Origin: Burkholderiaceae bacterium
Lineage (GTDB): Bacteria > Pseudomonadota > Gammaproteobacteria > Burkholderiales > Burkholderiaceae_E
NCBI GenBank assembly: GCA_021166725.1
Contig: JAJPES010000079.1
Span: forward strand, 38,247-102,246
Direction: 5' to 3'
DNA length: 64,000 nt
Below are positions 51,255-59,064 of this stretch, piece after piece (position 1 is the first letter of the stretch; every line of letters starts with the position of its first letter). The position numbers and the translations under genes are program-made. The notes under the pieces are model-generated. The model saw only the letters and a program-made list of their open reading frames with translations, did no database searches and was not told the DNA's origin.

Positions 51255-52496
51255 TCAGCGGAGCGCGCGGCGGCGCTGCTCCATGGCGTCGATGAAGCGA
51301 TCGAACAGGTAGTGGATGTCCTGGGGGCCGGGGCTCGCCTCCGGGTGGCCCTGGAAGCAGAACACCGGGTGGTCGGTGCGCTCGAGTCCCTGGATCGAAC
51401 CGTCGAACAGCGACACGTGCGTGACGCGCAGGTTCGGCGGAAGCGATTCCGGATCGACCGCGAAGCCGTGGTTCTGGCTCGTGATGTGCACCTTGCCGGT
51501 GTCGAGGTTGCGCACCGGATGGTTGGCGCCGTGATGGCCGAACTTCAGCTTCATCGTCTTCGCGCCCGAGGCGAGGCCGACGAGCTGGTGCCCGAGGCAG
51601 ATGCCGAACACCGGCAGGTCGCGGTCGATCAGCTCGCGGATCGTGCGGATCGCGTAATCGCAGGGCTCCGGGTCGCCCGGTCCGTTCGACAGGAAGATGC
51701 CGTCGGGCTCGGCAGCGAGCGCTTCGGCGGCGCTCGCCTGCGCGGGCAGCACGATCACCTCGCAACCGCGGTCGGCGAGCAGGCGCAGGATGTTGCGCTT
51801 GACCCCGTAATCGAAGGCGACGACGCGGAAGCGACGCCGGGCCGGGTCCGTCGCGGGCACCGTAAAGCCGGCGCCGAGCCGCCACGAACCCTGCGACCAG
51901 CGATACGGCTCGGGCGACGAGACTTCCTTCGCGAGGTCCATGCCGCTCAGCCCGGGGAAGGCGCGCGCCGCGTCGATCGCCGCGCGCTCGTCGAGCGCGT
52001 CGCCGGGGTTTGCCGCAGCGACGAGGCAGCCCGCCTGCGCGCCGGTCTCCCGCACGCGCCGCACGAGCTTGCGGGTGTCGATGCCGGCAATGCCGGGAAC
52101 GCCCTCGCGCCGCAGGTAGTCGGAGAGCGACTCGACGCTGCGCCAGTTCGACAGCCGCTCGGGAACGTCCTTCACGACGAGGCCGGCGGCGTGGATCTTC
52201 GCCGCCTCGACGTCCTCGGGGTTGATGCCGTAGTTGCCGATGTGCGGATAGGTGAGCGTGACGATCTGGCGGCAGTAGCTGGGATCGGTGAGGATCTCCT
52301 GGTAGCCGGTCATCGCCGTGTTGAAGACGACTTCGCCCACCGTCTGCGTTGCCGCGCCGATCGATCGGCCACGGAAGACCGTGCCGTCGGCAAGCGCGAG
52401 GATGGCGGGCGCATACGGGGAAATGAGGCCCGCGCCGGTCGACCGGGCAGGCTGCGAAGTGGGCTCGGCGGGCAACGGAGACTCCTGGATGGTCAC
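51255..52496 (-). CDS. carA: Carbamoyl-phosphate synthase small subunit CarA
   Basis: 413 residues. Glutamine amidotransferase subunit that feeds ammonia to CarB. The N-terminal CarA domain ([14 protein letters not shown]) is followed by a class I amidotransferase with the catalytic Cys in [13 protein letters not shown] and the His-Glu pair in [12 protein letters not shown] 35-residue Pro/Ser-rich N-terminal extension precedes the usual start, so a later start is possible, but no better ATG is seen. Confidence 0.97.
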   Translation of the reverse strand: MTIQESPLPAEPTSQPARSTGAGLISPYAPAILALADGTVFRGRSIGAATQTVGEVVFNTAMTGYQEILTDPSYCRQIVTLTYPHIGNYGINPEDVEAAKIHAAGLVVKDVPERLSNWRSVESLSDYLRREGVPGIAGIDTRKLVRRVRETGAQAGCLVAAANPGDALDERAAIDAARAFPGLSGMDLAKEVSSPEPYRWSQGSWRLGAGFTVPATDPARRRFRVVAFDYGVKRNILRLLADRGCEVIVLPAQASAAEALAAEPDGIFLSNGPGDPEPCDYAIRTIRELIDRDLPVFGICLGHQLVGLASGAKTMKLKFGHHGANHPVRNLDTGKVHITSQNHGFAVDPESLPPNLRVTHVSLFDGSIQGLERTDHPVFCFQGHPEASPGPQDIHYLFDRFIDAMEQRRRALR

Positions 52497-52650
52497 CGGT
52501 GCACCTCGGGCCGAATCGAACCGGAGGGATGGCTCCGGGCGGAAAGACGATCGACGGGCGGGCGTCGAAGGACGCCGCGAACGACGACGGATTCGGCGCG
52601 ATCAGCGGGGAGGGTCAGGCGCTAGCCGGTGGGGAACGTAAAACCTTTGA

Positions 52651-52656
52651 ATTCTA
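52651..52656 (-). promoter_or_regulatory. Possible -10 box of the carAB promoter
   Basis: TAGAAT on the minus strand, five of six to consensus, about 155 bases before the carA ATG. No clear -35. The leader so defined contains no recognised pyrimidine or arginine control element. The rest of this 247-base gap holds the vapB operator on the other side. Confidence 0.3.
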
Positions 52657-52710
52657 GCATTTCGGCGTGGGTGACTTGCCGCCGGGAAGCAGCGCACCCC
52701 AAGCGAGCGG

Positions 52711-52731
52711 ATGTATATTGATCATGTACAT
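52711..52731. promoter_or_regulatory. Operator/promoter of the vapBC module
   Basis: A 21-base near-palindrome with arms ATGTATA and TGTACAT around a central TGATCA, ending 12 bases before the vapB start. It overlaps TATATT (52714-52719), a good -10 box. VapBC complexes commonly repress their own promoter through such a site, so autoregulation is likely. A ggggaa ribosome site follows. Confidence 0.6.
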
Positions 52732-52743
52732 CAGGGGAAATCG

Positions 52744-52983
52744 ATGGCCATTCAAATCGCGAATCCCGTCGTCGTGGAGAAGATCGAACGGCTCGCCAAG
52801 GACACCGGCCTGAGCAAGACGGCCGCCGTCGAAAAGGCGGTCGACCGCCTGCTCGCCACACGCCCGGCACCTGCAGCCGTGCGCCGCCGACTGCAGGCAC
52901 TGCTCGAACAGATCGACCGGATTCCGGACCTGTCGGACGCATTCGAGCCGATCGAGTGGGACGAGCACGGTTTGCCGGGATGA
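52744..52983 (+). CDS. vapB: VapB-type antitoxin (Rv0623-like)
   Basis: 79 residues. MAIQIANPVVVEKIERLAKD and TGLSKTAAVEKAVDRLL form the DNA-binding ribbon-helix-helix-like region of the Rv0623/PF07704 antitoxins; the C-terminal acidic part should bind and block the toxin. ATG 52744 was preferred over an earlier ATG at 52711, which lies inside the operator palindrome. Overlaps the toxin start (ATGA). Confidence 0.88.
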   Translation: MAIQIANPVVVEKIERLAKDTGLSKTAAVEKAVDRLLATRPAPAAVRRRLQALLEQIDRIPDLSDAFEPIEWDEHGLPG

Positions 52984-53387
52984 TCGTCGTCGACACGTCG
53001 GCGATCGTCGCCATCGTCTTCGGCGAACCCGAGCGGCAGTCGTTCCTGGCGTCGATCGAAGAGGCGGGGAAGGCGCTCGTCAGCGCCGTTTCCGTGGTCG
53101 AAGCCCGGCTGGTCGTCCACGCCCGACGCGGGCAACGGGCGGTTGCGCTGCTCGACGACCTCCTGCGCCTGCCCTTCTTCGAAATCGTCTCGCCCGATGC
53201 AGCAACGGCCGACGCGGCCTACGTGGCGTTCGTGGTGTACGGGAAGGGCAGCGGGCATCCGGCTGCGCTGAACTTCGGCGGTCTCTTCAGCTACGCCCTG
53301 GCCAAGACGACCTCGCTTCCATTGCTCTTCAAGGGAGACGACTTCGCGCGCACGGACGTGGCCCCCGCGGTGGGAAACGGCGAATAA
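52980..53387 (+). CDS. vapC: VapC-type PIN-domain toxin with altered active site
   Basis: 135 residues. PIN-domain ribonuclease of the Rv0624 type: MIVVDTSAIVAIVFGE carries the first acidic residue (D5), VSVVEARLVV the second, and LLFKGDDFARTDV the C-terminal acidic group. In the segment HPAALNFGGLFSYALAK the family normally has NFGD; here the third active-site Asp is Gly (codon 53280-53282, GGT). Loss of this residue usually weakens or abolishes PIN nuclease activity, so the toxin may be inactive. Translationally coupled to vapB. Confidence 0.88.
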   Translation: MIVVDTSAIVAIVFGEPERQSFLASIEEAGKALVSAVSVVEARLVVHARRGQRAVALLDDLLRLPFFEIVSPDAATADAAYVAFVVYGKGSGHPAALNFGGLFSYALAKTTSLPLLFKGDDFARTDVAPAVGNGE

Positions 53388-53428
53388 GGACGAGCGGCGC
53401 GCCCATAACACGAACCGAGAACTGATGT

Positions 53429-53445
53429 CGGCGTCGCCGTTTTTT
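53429..53445 (+). terminator. Short hairpin with T-run after vapC
   Basis: CGGC GTC GCCG followed by six T, 42 bases after the vapC stop. The stem is only four pairs, so strength is doubtful, but placement between vapC and the sigma-54 promoter fits a terminator. Confidence 0.4.
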
Positions 53446-53513
53446 ACAGTGTGGGATGGAGTCACGAAGGCGGTTGGCCTTTTTTTTTTGCCATTCAACG
53501 AAGTAGCAGCAAT

Positions 53514-53529
53514 TGGCACGAACCCTGCT
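53514..53529 (+). promoter_or_regulatory. Sigma-54 (RpoN) promoter of the PEP-CTERM gene
   Basis: TGGCAC, five bases (GAACC), then CTGCT. The -24 GG and -12 GC are separated by the required ten bases, and only one position departs from the TGGCAC-N5-TTGCW consensus. It lies 58 bases before the ATG of the PEP-CTERM gene, with an AT-rich T-tract just upstream. Regulation of PEP-CTERM genes by RpoN and the PrsK/PrsR system is known in Betaproteobacteria. Confidence 0.75.
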
Positions 53530-53587
53530 TTATAGCAGCCACGAGCCGAAATCCGGGCTCGCATTTCAGGGAACGGGGAACAAGAAC

Positions 53588-54388
53588 ATGGTCAAGCTCA
53601 AGCAAGCGGCGGCAGCACTCGCCGTGGTCGGGATCGCCAGCCCGGCTTGGGGCGCAGGATTTATCAATGGGGGCTTCGAAGACGGCACCACCAACGGCTG
53701 GACGATCGGTGGCGGCTATCGAGCACCGTACTACAACAACACCTACAGTCCGGTCATGACTCCCGCGCTTTTCCTGCCGGGCGGCGCCGCGTACAACGCG
53801 TCGATCGCCAATGGGCATTCGGCGGTCATCGGGACCGGCTATGTCGACCCGAACGTTGGCGGCGTCATCGGCACCACCGTGTACTCCGGCAACCATTCGC
53901 TTCGCGTCGAAGACACGACCGCGGGCGGCTACGCCTCGGTGGCGACGCAGGAAGTGCAGAACTACACGGACGCAAACATCTACTTCGCGTGGAAGGCGGT
54001 GCTGCTCGGCGCCCACAATGATTACGACGCGGCGACGATGATCATCACGCTGACCGACAAGACCACCAGCACGGAACTCATCCGCCGCGAATACAACGCG
54101 GCCAGCGGCGGTGGCGGCGTCGATCCACGCTTCTCGATCTATAACAACAATTTCTACACACCGGACTGGCAGATCGAGCAACTCCCGATCAATGCCTCGC
54201 TGCAGGGACACGATTTTGTTCTGTCCGTGCTGGCGGCCGACTGCGAGCCGACCGCGCATTGGGGCTACGTGTACCTGGACGGCTTCGGCGCGGTGACTCC
54301 GCCCGTTGGTGGTGTGCCGGTGCCCGGCGGGCTTGCGCTGCTCGGCATCGGAGCGTTGGGCCTGGGCTTCGCGCGCCGCAAGGCGTGA
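53588..54388 (+). CDS. PEP-CTERM-type exported protein
   Basis: 266 residues from ATG 53588 (ggggaac upstream). A Sec signal peptide (KLKQAAAALAVVGIASPAWGA) precedes a secreted domain starting FINGGFEDGTTNGWTIGGG, a carbohydrate-binding-like beta fold seen in many such proteins. The C-terminus is a sorting signal: VPVPGG at about 243, a hydrophobic helix, then FARRKA. This is the exosortase target layout, though the usual PEP motif reads PVP here. The protein is presumably processed by an exosortase (EpsH/XrtA) encoded elsewhere and linked to exopolysaccharide. Base composition is less GC-rich than the neighbours. Confidence 0.85.
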   Translation: MVKLKQAAAALAVVGIASPAWGAGFINGGFEDGTTNGWTIGGGYRAPYYNNTYSPVMTPALFLPGGAAYNASIANGHSAVIGTGYVDPNVGGVIGTTVYSGNHSLRVEDTTAGGYASVATQEVQNYTDANIYFAWKAVLLGAHNDYDAATMIITLTDKTTSTELIRREYNAASGGGGVDPRFSIYNNNFYTPDWQIEQLPINASLQGHDFVLSVLAADCEPTAHWGYVYLDGFGAVTPPVGGVPVPGGLALLGIGALGLGFARRKA

Positions 54389-54419
54389 TGCACGGTCCCT
54401 CCGGGGAGGCGCAGTATCG

Positions 54420-54450
54420 AAACGCCGGCGCGAGCCGGCGTTTCCTTTTT
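54420..54450 (+). terminator. Rho-independent terminator of the PEP-CTERM gene
   Basis: AAACGCCGGC and GCCGGCGTTT form a perfect ten-base stem with a GCGA loop, followed by CCTTTTT. It lies 31 bases after the stop codon. One of the clearest intrinsic terminators in the window; it also separates this gene from the convergent gene behind it. Confidence 0.9.
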
Positions 54451-54506
54451 CGGGATGTTGGAGTCCGGCGTGTGCGACCGTGCGTCCGAACCGCCACGCG
54501 GCCTTT

Positions 54507-55346
54507 TCAAGGCGACGCGAAGAACACTCCCCGCCCCAGCATCTCACGCATCCGCACCGCGCCCCGCTCGCCGTCCCAGCCAACGATGCTCGATCCGTCG
54601 GCGAAGACGATGATCGGCGTGGCGAGCCTTCCCCGGCCAAGGAAGAAGCCGACGTCGACGAACGCGTCCCGGGGATAGGAGCAACCGCTGCGCTCGCGCG
54701 TGGCGGTCGATGGCTGAGCCGCATCGACCACGAAGGCGTTGCGCCAGGCGGCGGCCGGGTTCTCCGAGCACCAGGCCCGGGCAGCACGGGCGAAACCCTG
54801 CTCCGACAACCCGACCGGCACGACGTACACCGAGATCCCCTCGTCATCGAGAAACTGCTCGAGACGTCTACAGAACGGGCAATCGGGCGCCGACCACACG
54901 ACGGCAACGAAGCTCGTCTCGCGCCGGACCGGGATCGCCCACCTCAGCGGGATCGAGCCCGCCAGCGAACGCTGCCATTGCGCGAACTCGGCCGCGCTCG
55001 GACGTCGCCCCTCATCGATCGACCAGCCGGCCGAGCGCACGTTGGCTGTCCAGCGCAGGTCGTCGCGGAAATACGCGCTCTGCCCCGACGCATTGCGAAG
55101 CGCGTAGTAGTGCGGGAAGAGGGTGGGCTCGACACGGAAACCGGGGCGCAGCGGGGCGCCGGTAGCCTTCTCGAACGCGGCCTGCGCCGCGACGACGTCC
55201 GCGTTCCAGTCGACGGCCGGCGCGGGCGATGCGGGCGCTGCCTGCAACGCAGGGACGACGCAGGCGAGCGCGGCGGCAAGGGCGGCGCGAAGGAAGGCGC
55301 GGTGAAGGAAGGCGCCTACCGGAGATCGTAATGGAATGCGCGACAT
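54507..55346 (-). CDS. DsbC/DsbG-like periplasmic thiol-disulfide protein
   Basis: 279 residues from ATG 55346 (ggaggaag upstream). A signal peptide (about 15-37, cleavage near LQAAPA) leads to a periplasmic protein. The C-terminal half is a thioredoxin-like fold with the active site CPFC in VVWSAPDCPFCRRLEQFL and a conserved TPIIVFADG cis-Pro region, as in DsbC/DsbG. Two further cysteines (AWCSEN, SGCSYP) resemble the structural disulfide of that family. The N-terminal part is not a typical DsbC dimerisation domain. Lies 15 bases after the ABC permease gene on the same strand. Confidence 0.75.
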   Translation of the reverse strand: MSRIPLRSPVGAFLHRAFLRAALAAALACVVPALQAAPASPAPAVDWNADVVAAQAAFEKATGAPLRPGFRVEPTLFPHYYALRNASGQSAYFRDDLRWTANVRSAGWSIDEGRRPSAAEFAQWQRSLAGSIPLRWAIPVRRETSFVAVVWSAPDCPFCRRLEQFLDDEGISVYVVPVGLSEQGFARAARAWCSENPAAAWRNAFVVDAAQPSTATRERSGCSYPRDAFVDVGFFLGRGRLATPIIVFADGSSIVGWDGERGAVRMREMLGRGVFFASP

Positions 55347-55360
55347 CGGTGCTTCCTCCC

Positions 55361-56185
55361 CTACAGCTTCTCCGTCTCCCCCGACCTCGGCTGCCACTTC
55401 ATCAACCGCTTCTCCGCGACCCCCACGACGGCATCGAGCACCAGCGCGAACAGGGTGAGCACCACGACCCCGGCGAACACGGTGTTGATGTCGAAGGTTC
55501 CCTCGGCCTGCAGGATCAGGTAGCCGACGCCGCGCGCCGAGCCGAGGTATTCGCCGACCACCGCGCCGACGAAGGCCAGGCCCACCGAGTTGTGCAAACT
55601 CGAGAACACCCAGCTCGTCGCGCTCGGCAGGTAGACGTGGCGCAGCAACTGGCGCCGGCTCGCGCCGAGCATCCGCGCATTGGCGAGCACGTTCGGGCTC
55701 ACCTCGCGCACGCCCTGATAGACGTTGAAGAACACGATGAAGAAGACGAGCGTGACGCCGAGGGCCACCTTCGACCAGACGCCCAGGCCGAACCAGATCG
55801 AGAAGATCGGCGCGAGGATCACGCGCGGCATCGAGTTCGCCGCCTTCACGTAGGGGTCGAAGATTGCCGCGGCCGTCGGGCTCAGCGCGAGCCACATGCC
55901 GACCGCGAGGCCGCCCACCGTGCCGATGGCGAACGCGGCCACCGTCTCGAACAGAGTGACCCCGAGGTGGATCCAGATCTCGCCGCTGGCGAACCAGTCG
56001 ACCATGCGCAGGAACACCTTCTGCGGCTCGCCGAAGAAGAACGCCGCCTGGTGCGGGTTCGAGAAATAGAAGTTCGGCAGCAGCGTGGGGCTGGTCAGCG
56101 CCCACCACAGGAAGATCCCCGCGGCGAGCACGAGGAACTGGTACAGGCGCAGACGCAGCGAAGCGGCGTTCACTTCAGCTCGCAC
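55361..56185 (-). CDS. ABC transporter permease (SsuC/TauC-like)
   Basis: 274 residues with six predicted membrane helices; the EAA-like loop reads ANARMLGASRRQLLRHVYLP. Belongs to the nitrate/sulfonate/taurine/thiamine-precursor permease family. GTG 56185 overlaps the ATPase gene end by 11 bases; a GTG at 56173 would begin just after that stop and is equally possible. Forms a transporter with the two genes upstream. Confidence 0.92.
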   Translation of the reverse strand: MRAEVNAASLRLRLYQFLVLAAGIFLWWALTSPTLLPNFYFSNPHQAAFFFGEPQKVFLRMVDWFASGEIWIHLGVTLFETVAAFAIGTVGGLAVGMWLALSPTAAAIFDPYVKAANSMPRVILAPIFSIWFGLGVWSKVALGVTLVFFIVFFNVYQGVREVSPNVLANARMLGASRRQLLRHVYLPSATSWVFSSLHNSVGLAFVGAVVGEYLGSARGVGYLILQAEGTFDINTVFAGVVVLTLFALVLDAVVGVAEKRLMKWQPRSGETEKL

Positions 56186-57047
56186 GCTTCTGCTGCGCGT
56201 AGCCCTTGAGCACCTCCTCGCGCAGCACGCCCCAGATCCGGTCGTGCAGGTCGAGAAACGCGGGCTGCGAGCGGATCTCGGCGACGTCGCGCGGACGCGG
56301 CAGGTCGACGCGGAACTCGCCGATCGGATGCGATCCGGGGCCGGCGGCGAGCACGACCACCCGATCGCTCATCGCGATCGCCTCGTCCAGGTCGTGCGTG
56401 ATGAAGAGCACCGCCTTGCGCTGCGCGGCCCACAGCTCGAGCACCTCGTTCTCCATCAGCTGCCGCGTCTGGATGTCGAGCGCCGAGAAAGGCTCGTCCA
56501 TCAGGATGATGTCGGGATCGAGGATCAGCGTCTGCGCGAGCGCGGCGCGCTTGCGCATGCCGCCGGAGAGCTCGTGCGGATAGCGGTCGCCGAAGCCGCG
56601 CAGGCCCACCCGCGCGAGCCAGGCTTCGCCGCGTTCGCGCGCCTGGGCGTCGGGCACGCCGCGGAACTGCAGCCCGGCGATCACGTTGTCGATCGTGCTG
56701 CGCCAGGGCATCAGCGCATCGGTCTGGAACATGTAGCCGGCGCGCCGGTTGATGCCGTCCAGGCGCTCGCCGAACACCTCGACGTGGCCCGACGACGGCG
56801 CGAGCAGCCCGGCGCCGACGTTGAGCAGCGTCGACTTGCCGCAGCCGGTGGGTCCGACCACCGAGACGAACTCGCCGGGCGCTACGCGCAGCGTGACCTC
56901 GCGCACCGCGGTATGGCGCTGCCCGGGGTCGTCGCGCGAGACGAAGGTGCAGGTGATGCCTTCGAGCGCGAGCGCAGGCGCAGGCGACGTGGAGGCGGCG
57001 GAAGCGGCTGCAGGCGCCGGCCGATTCGCGCCGTTCGTCCGCGTCAT
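56175..57047 (-). CDS. ABC transporter ATP-binding protein (SsuB/TauB-like)
   Basis: 290 residues. Walker A VVGPTGCGKSTLLNVGAG, Q-loop FQTDALMPWRST, signature ELSGGMRKRAALAQ, Walker B ILMDEPFSALD and H-loop ITHDLDEAI are intact. A 28-residue Ala/Pro-rich N-terminus precedes the domain. ATG 57047 lies 40 bases after the binding-protein stop. Confidence 0.95.
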   Translation of the reverse strand: MTRTNGANRPAPAAASAASTSPAPALALEGITCTFVSRDDPGQRHTAVREVTLRVAPGEFVSVVGPTGCGKSTLLNVGAGLLAPSSGHVEVFGERLDGINRRAGYMFQTDALMPWRSTIDNVIAGLQFRGVPDAQARERGEAWLARVGLRGFGDRYPHELSGGMRKRAALAQTLILDPDIILMDEPFSALDIQTRQLMENEVLELWAAQRKAVLFITHDLDEAIAMSDRVVVLAAGPGSHPIGEFRVDLPRPRDVAEIRSQPAFLDLHDRIWGVLREEVLKGYAQQKRAS

Positions 57048-57087
57048 CGGCCTCGCGCCCGGTTCGTCCGCTGCATGAACCCCGCGC

Positions 57088-58110
57088 TCACTTCAGCGAG
57101 GCGAGCGCCTTGCGCGTGAACTCGTTCGTGTACGTGCGCGAGAGATCGATCTTCTCGGGCTGGATCTTCGGGTTGAAGCTCGCCAGCGCCTTCAGCGTGG
57201 TCTTCGCGCCCGCGTCCGGAATCAGGCCGTCCGGGCTGATCGCGTCCTTCACGTTGTTGTACGACGCGAGATAGAGCGCGCGGTCGCCCAGCAGATACGC
57301 TTCGGGGACGGTCTTGACGATCTCCGACGGGCCGGCCTGCTGCAGCCACTTCAATGCCTTGACCATCGCGGTGGCGAGCGCCTGCACCGTGTTCGGGTTC
57401 TGCTTGACGAAGTCCTCGGGCGCGTAGAGGCAACCGGCCGGCATCGGGCCGCCGAACAGCGCCTCGGTGCCCTTCAGCGTGCGCGTGTCGGCGACGATCT
57501 TCACCGCGCCGCGCTGCTCGAGCATCGTCATCACCGGATCGACGTTCGACAGCGCGTCGATCTGGCCCGACTCGATCGCGGCGATCGCGGCGCTGCCCGT
57601 GCCCACGCCGATGTACGAGACGTCGGAGGCCTTCATGCCGTGCTTCGACAGGAAGTAGTTGGCGACCATGTTGGTCGACGAACCGGGCGCGGAGACGCCG
57701 ATCTTCATGCCCTTCATGTCGGCCGGCGACGAGTACTTCGCTTTCGTGGAGACGCCGATCGCGATCTGCGGCGCGCGGCCCTGCAGCACGAAGGCCTTGA
57801 AGTACTGGTTGTTCGCCTGCAGGCTGATCGTGTGCTCGTAGGCGCCCGAGACGACGTCGGCCGAGCCGCCGACCACCGCGCGCAACGCGGCCGAGCCGCC
57901 GGCGAAATCGAGGATCTCGACGTTCAGGCCCTGCTCCTTGAAGTAGCCGAGCTGCTCGGCAATCGTCAGCGGCAGGTAGTAGAACGCGGCCTTGCCGCCG
58001 ACGGCGATCGTGAGTTTCGGCTTCTCGGGCTTGCCCTGCGCATGCACGGCGAAGGGCACGACGGCGAGCGCGGTTGCGGCGAGCGTGCAAGCGAGAAAGC
58101 GTCTGCGCAT
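57088..58110 (-). CDS. ABC transporter substrate-binding protein (NMT1/SsuA-like)
   Basis: 340 residues from ATG 58110 (gaggagac upstream). Signal peptide (RRRFLACTLAATALAVVPFAVHA) then a type II binding fold of the NMT1/THI5/SsuA group with LTIAVGGKAAFYYLPLTIAEQLGYF and IGVSAPGSSTNMVANYFL. The family carries sulfonates, nitrate, bicarbonate, thiamine precursors or aromatic compounds; nothing in the sequence fixes the ligand. First gene of the operon. Confidence 0.92.
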   Translation of the reverse strand: MRRRFLACTLAATALAVVPFAVHAQGKPEKPKLTIAVGGKAAFYYLPLTIAEQLGYFKEQGLNVEILDFAGGSAALRAVVGGSADVVSGAYEHTISLQANNQYFKAFVLQGRAPQIAIGVSTKAKYSSPADMKGMKIGVSAPGSSTNMVANYFLSKHGMKASDVSYIGVGTGSAAIAAIESGQIDALSNVDPVMTMLEQRGAVKIVADTRTLKGTEALFGGPMPAGCLYAPEDFVKQNPNTVQALATAMVKALKWLQQAGPSEIVKTVPEAYLLGDRALYLASYNNVKDAISPDGLIPDAGAKTTLKALASFNPKIQPEKIDLSRTYTNEFTRKALASLK

Positions 58111-58271
58111 TTCGGGTCTCCTCGGGTGGCCGTTTCGTGTTGTGGGCGCCAGCGTGCGGCTAGCCGTCAGGTTAACCGATCGGGCCGATGACGAAACGAT
58201 GCCCGGGAGCGCAGACTGGATCTCGAGGGAGCAACGAAACGCCTTTGCCGATTCCGGCGTCGCATCCGCTA

Positions 58272-58295
58272 AAATGGTCATCCAGATGACCATTT
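58272..58295. promoter_or_regulatory. Perfect inverted repeat, operator of the Phd/PIN module
   Basis: AAATGGTCAT and ATGACCATTT, ten perfect base pairs around CCAG, ending 13 bases before the antitoxin ATG and abutting the ribosome site ggaggag. The left arm overlaps a TAAAAT -10 box (58270-58275). Such placement fits autorepression by the antitoxin or the toxin-antitoxin complex. Confidence 0.7.
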
Positions 58296-58308
58296 GGAGG
58301 AGACTCGG

Positions 58309-58659
58309 ATGTCGGAAGTATCGATTGCCGAAGCCAAGACGCATCTCACGCGAATCATGAAAAAGGTCGAGACGGGCGAAGCGATTCGCATCACTCGCCG
58401 GGGCAAGCCTGTTGCAGTGCTGGTGTCCCAGGACGAGTACGAACGCAACCGAAAGGGGCCTCAGACTTTCCCGGAGTTCGTCGAACGCGCGGCTGCCGCG
58501 GCCGGCTTCGTCGTCAAGCGCTTCGGCAACGGCCTGTTGCTGCTGCCCACGCATTCCCCCTGGACGATCATGCGCGAGGCGCTCGAGGAATTCGAGCCGG
58601 ATCTGAAGCTCGAGCGCGAACAGCCCGAGCAGCAGGAGCGCGCCGCGTGGACCCGGTGA
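58309..58659 (+). CDS. Phd/YefM-type antitoxin
   Basis: 116 residues from ATG 58309. MSEVSIAEAKTHLTRIM followed by GEAIRITRRGKPVAVLVS is the Phd/YefM DNA-binding domain (first 55 residues). The C-terminal half (about 60-116), which should wrap the toxin, includes FVVKRFGNGLLLLP and an acidic Glu/Gln-rich end, longer than in many Phd proteins. The toxin gene starts inside its last codons (13-base overlap). Confidence 0.9.
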   Translation: MSEVSIAEAKTHLTRIMKKVETGEAIRITRRGKPVAVLVSQDEYERNRKGPQTFPEFVERAAAAAGFVVKRFGNGLLLLPTHSPWTIMREALEEFEPDLKLEREQPEQQERAAWTR

Positions 58660-59051
58660 AATATCTGCTCGACACCAACATCTGCATCTACATCGTGAAC
58701 CGACGGCCGGCCCGCGTGTTCCAGCATCTCGAGCGCCTGTCGTATAGCGAAGTCGGCATCTCCTGCATCACGGGAGCCGAACTGCACTTCGGCGTCGCAA
58801 AGACGGGATCGGAACGAAACCGGAACGCGCTGGAGAAGTTCCTCGCTCCACTCGTGCCGCTCGCGTTCGATGAGGCGGCGATGCGCGCTTACGGAGAACT
58901 GCGCGCGGAGCTCGAGCGGCGCGGAAGGCCGATCGGCGCACTCGACACGCTGATCGCCGCGCACGCGCTTTCGCTGAATGCGATCCTGGTGACGAACAAT
59001 CGACGCGAGTTCGACCGCGTCCCCGGGCTGCGGTGCGAGAACTGGGCGTGA
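58647..59051 (+). CDS. VapC/FitB-type PIN-domain toxin
   Basis: 134 residues from GTG 58647 (aggag upstream). PIN ribonuclease with all expected acidic positions: LLDTNICIYI, ITGAELHFGV, GALDTLIAAHAL and the LVTNNRREF motif. In contrast to the VapC at 52980, the active site looks complete. Paired with the Phd-type antitoxin, a common hybrid arrangement. Convergent with the CoA-transferase gene 13 bases away. Confidence 0.92.
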   Translation: MDPVKYLLDTNICIYIVNRRPARVFQHLERLSYSEVGISCITGAELHFGVAKTGSERNRNALEKFLAPLVPLAFDEAAMRAYGELRAELERRGRPIGALDTLIAAHALSLNAILVTNNRREFDRVPGLRCENWA

Positions 59052-59064
59052 GCGCGAAAGCCGG

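Noticed and set aside
52711..52743. Earlier ATG at 52711 as the vapB start
   Set aside because: It lies within the operator palindrome and has no ribosome site, while ATG 52744 has ggggaa and matches family N-termini.
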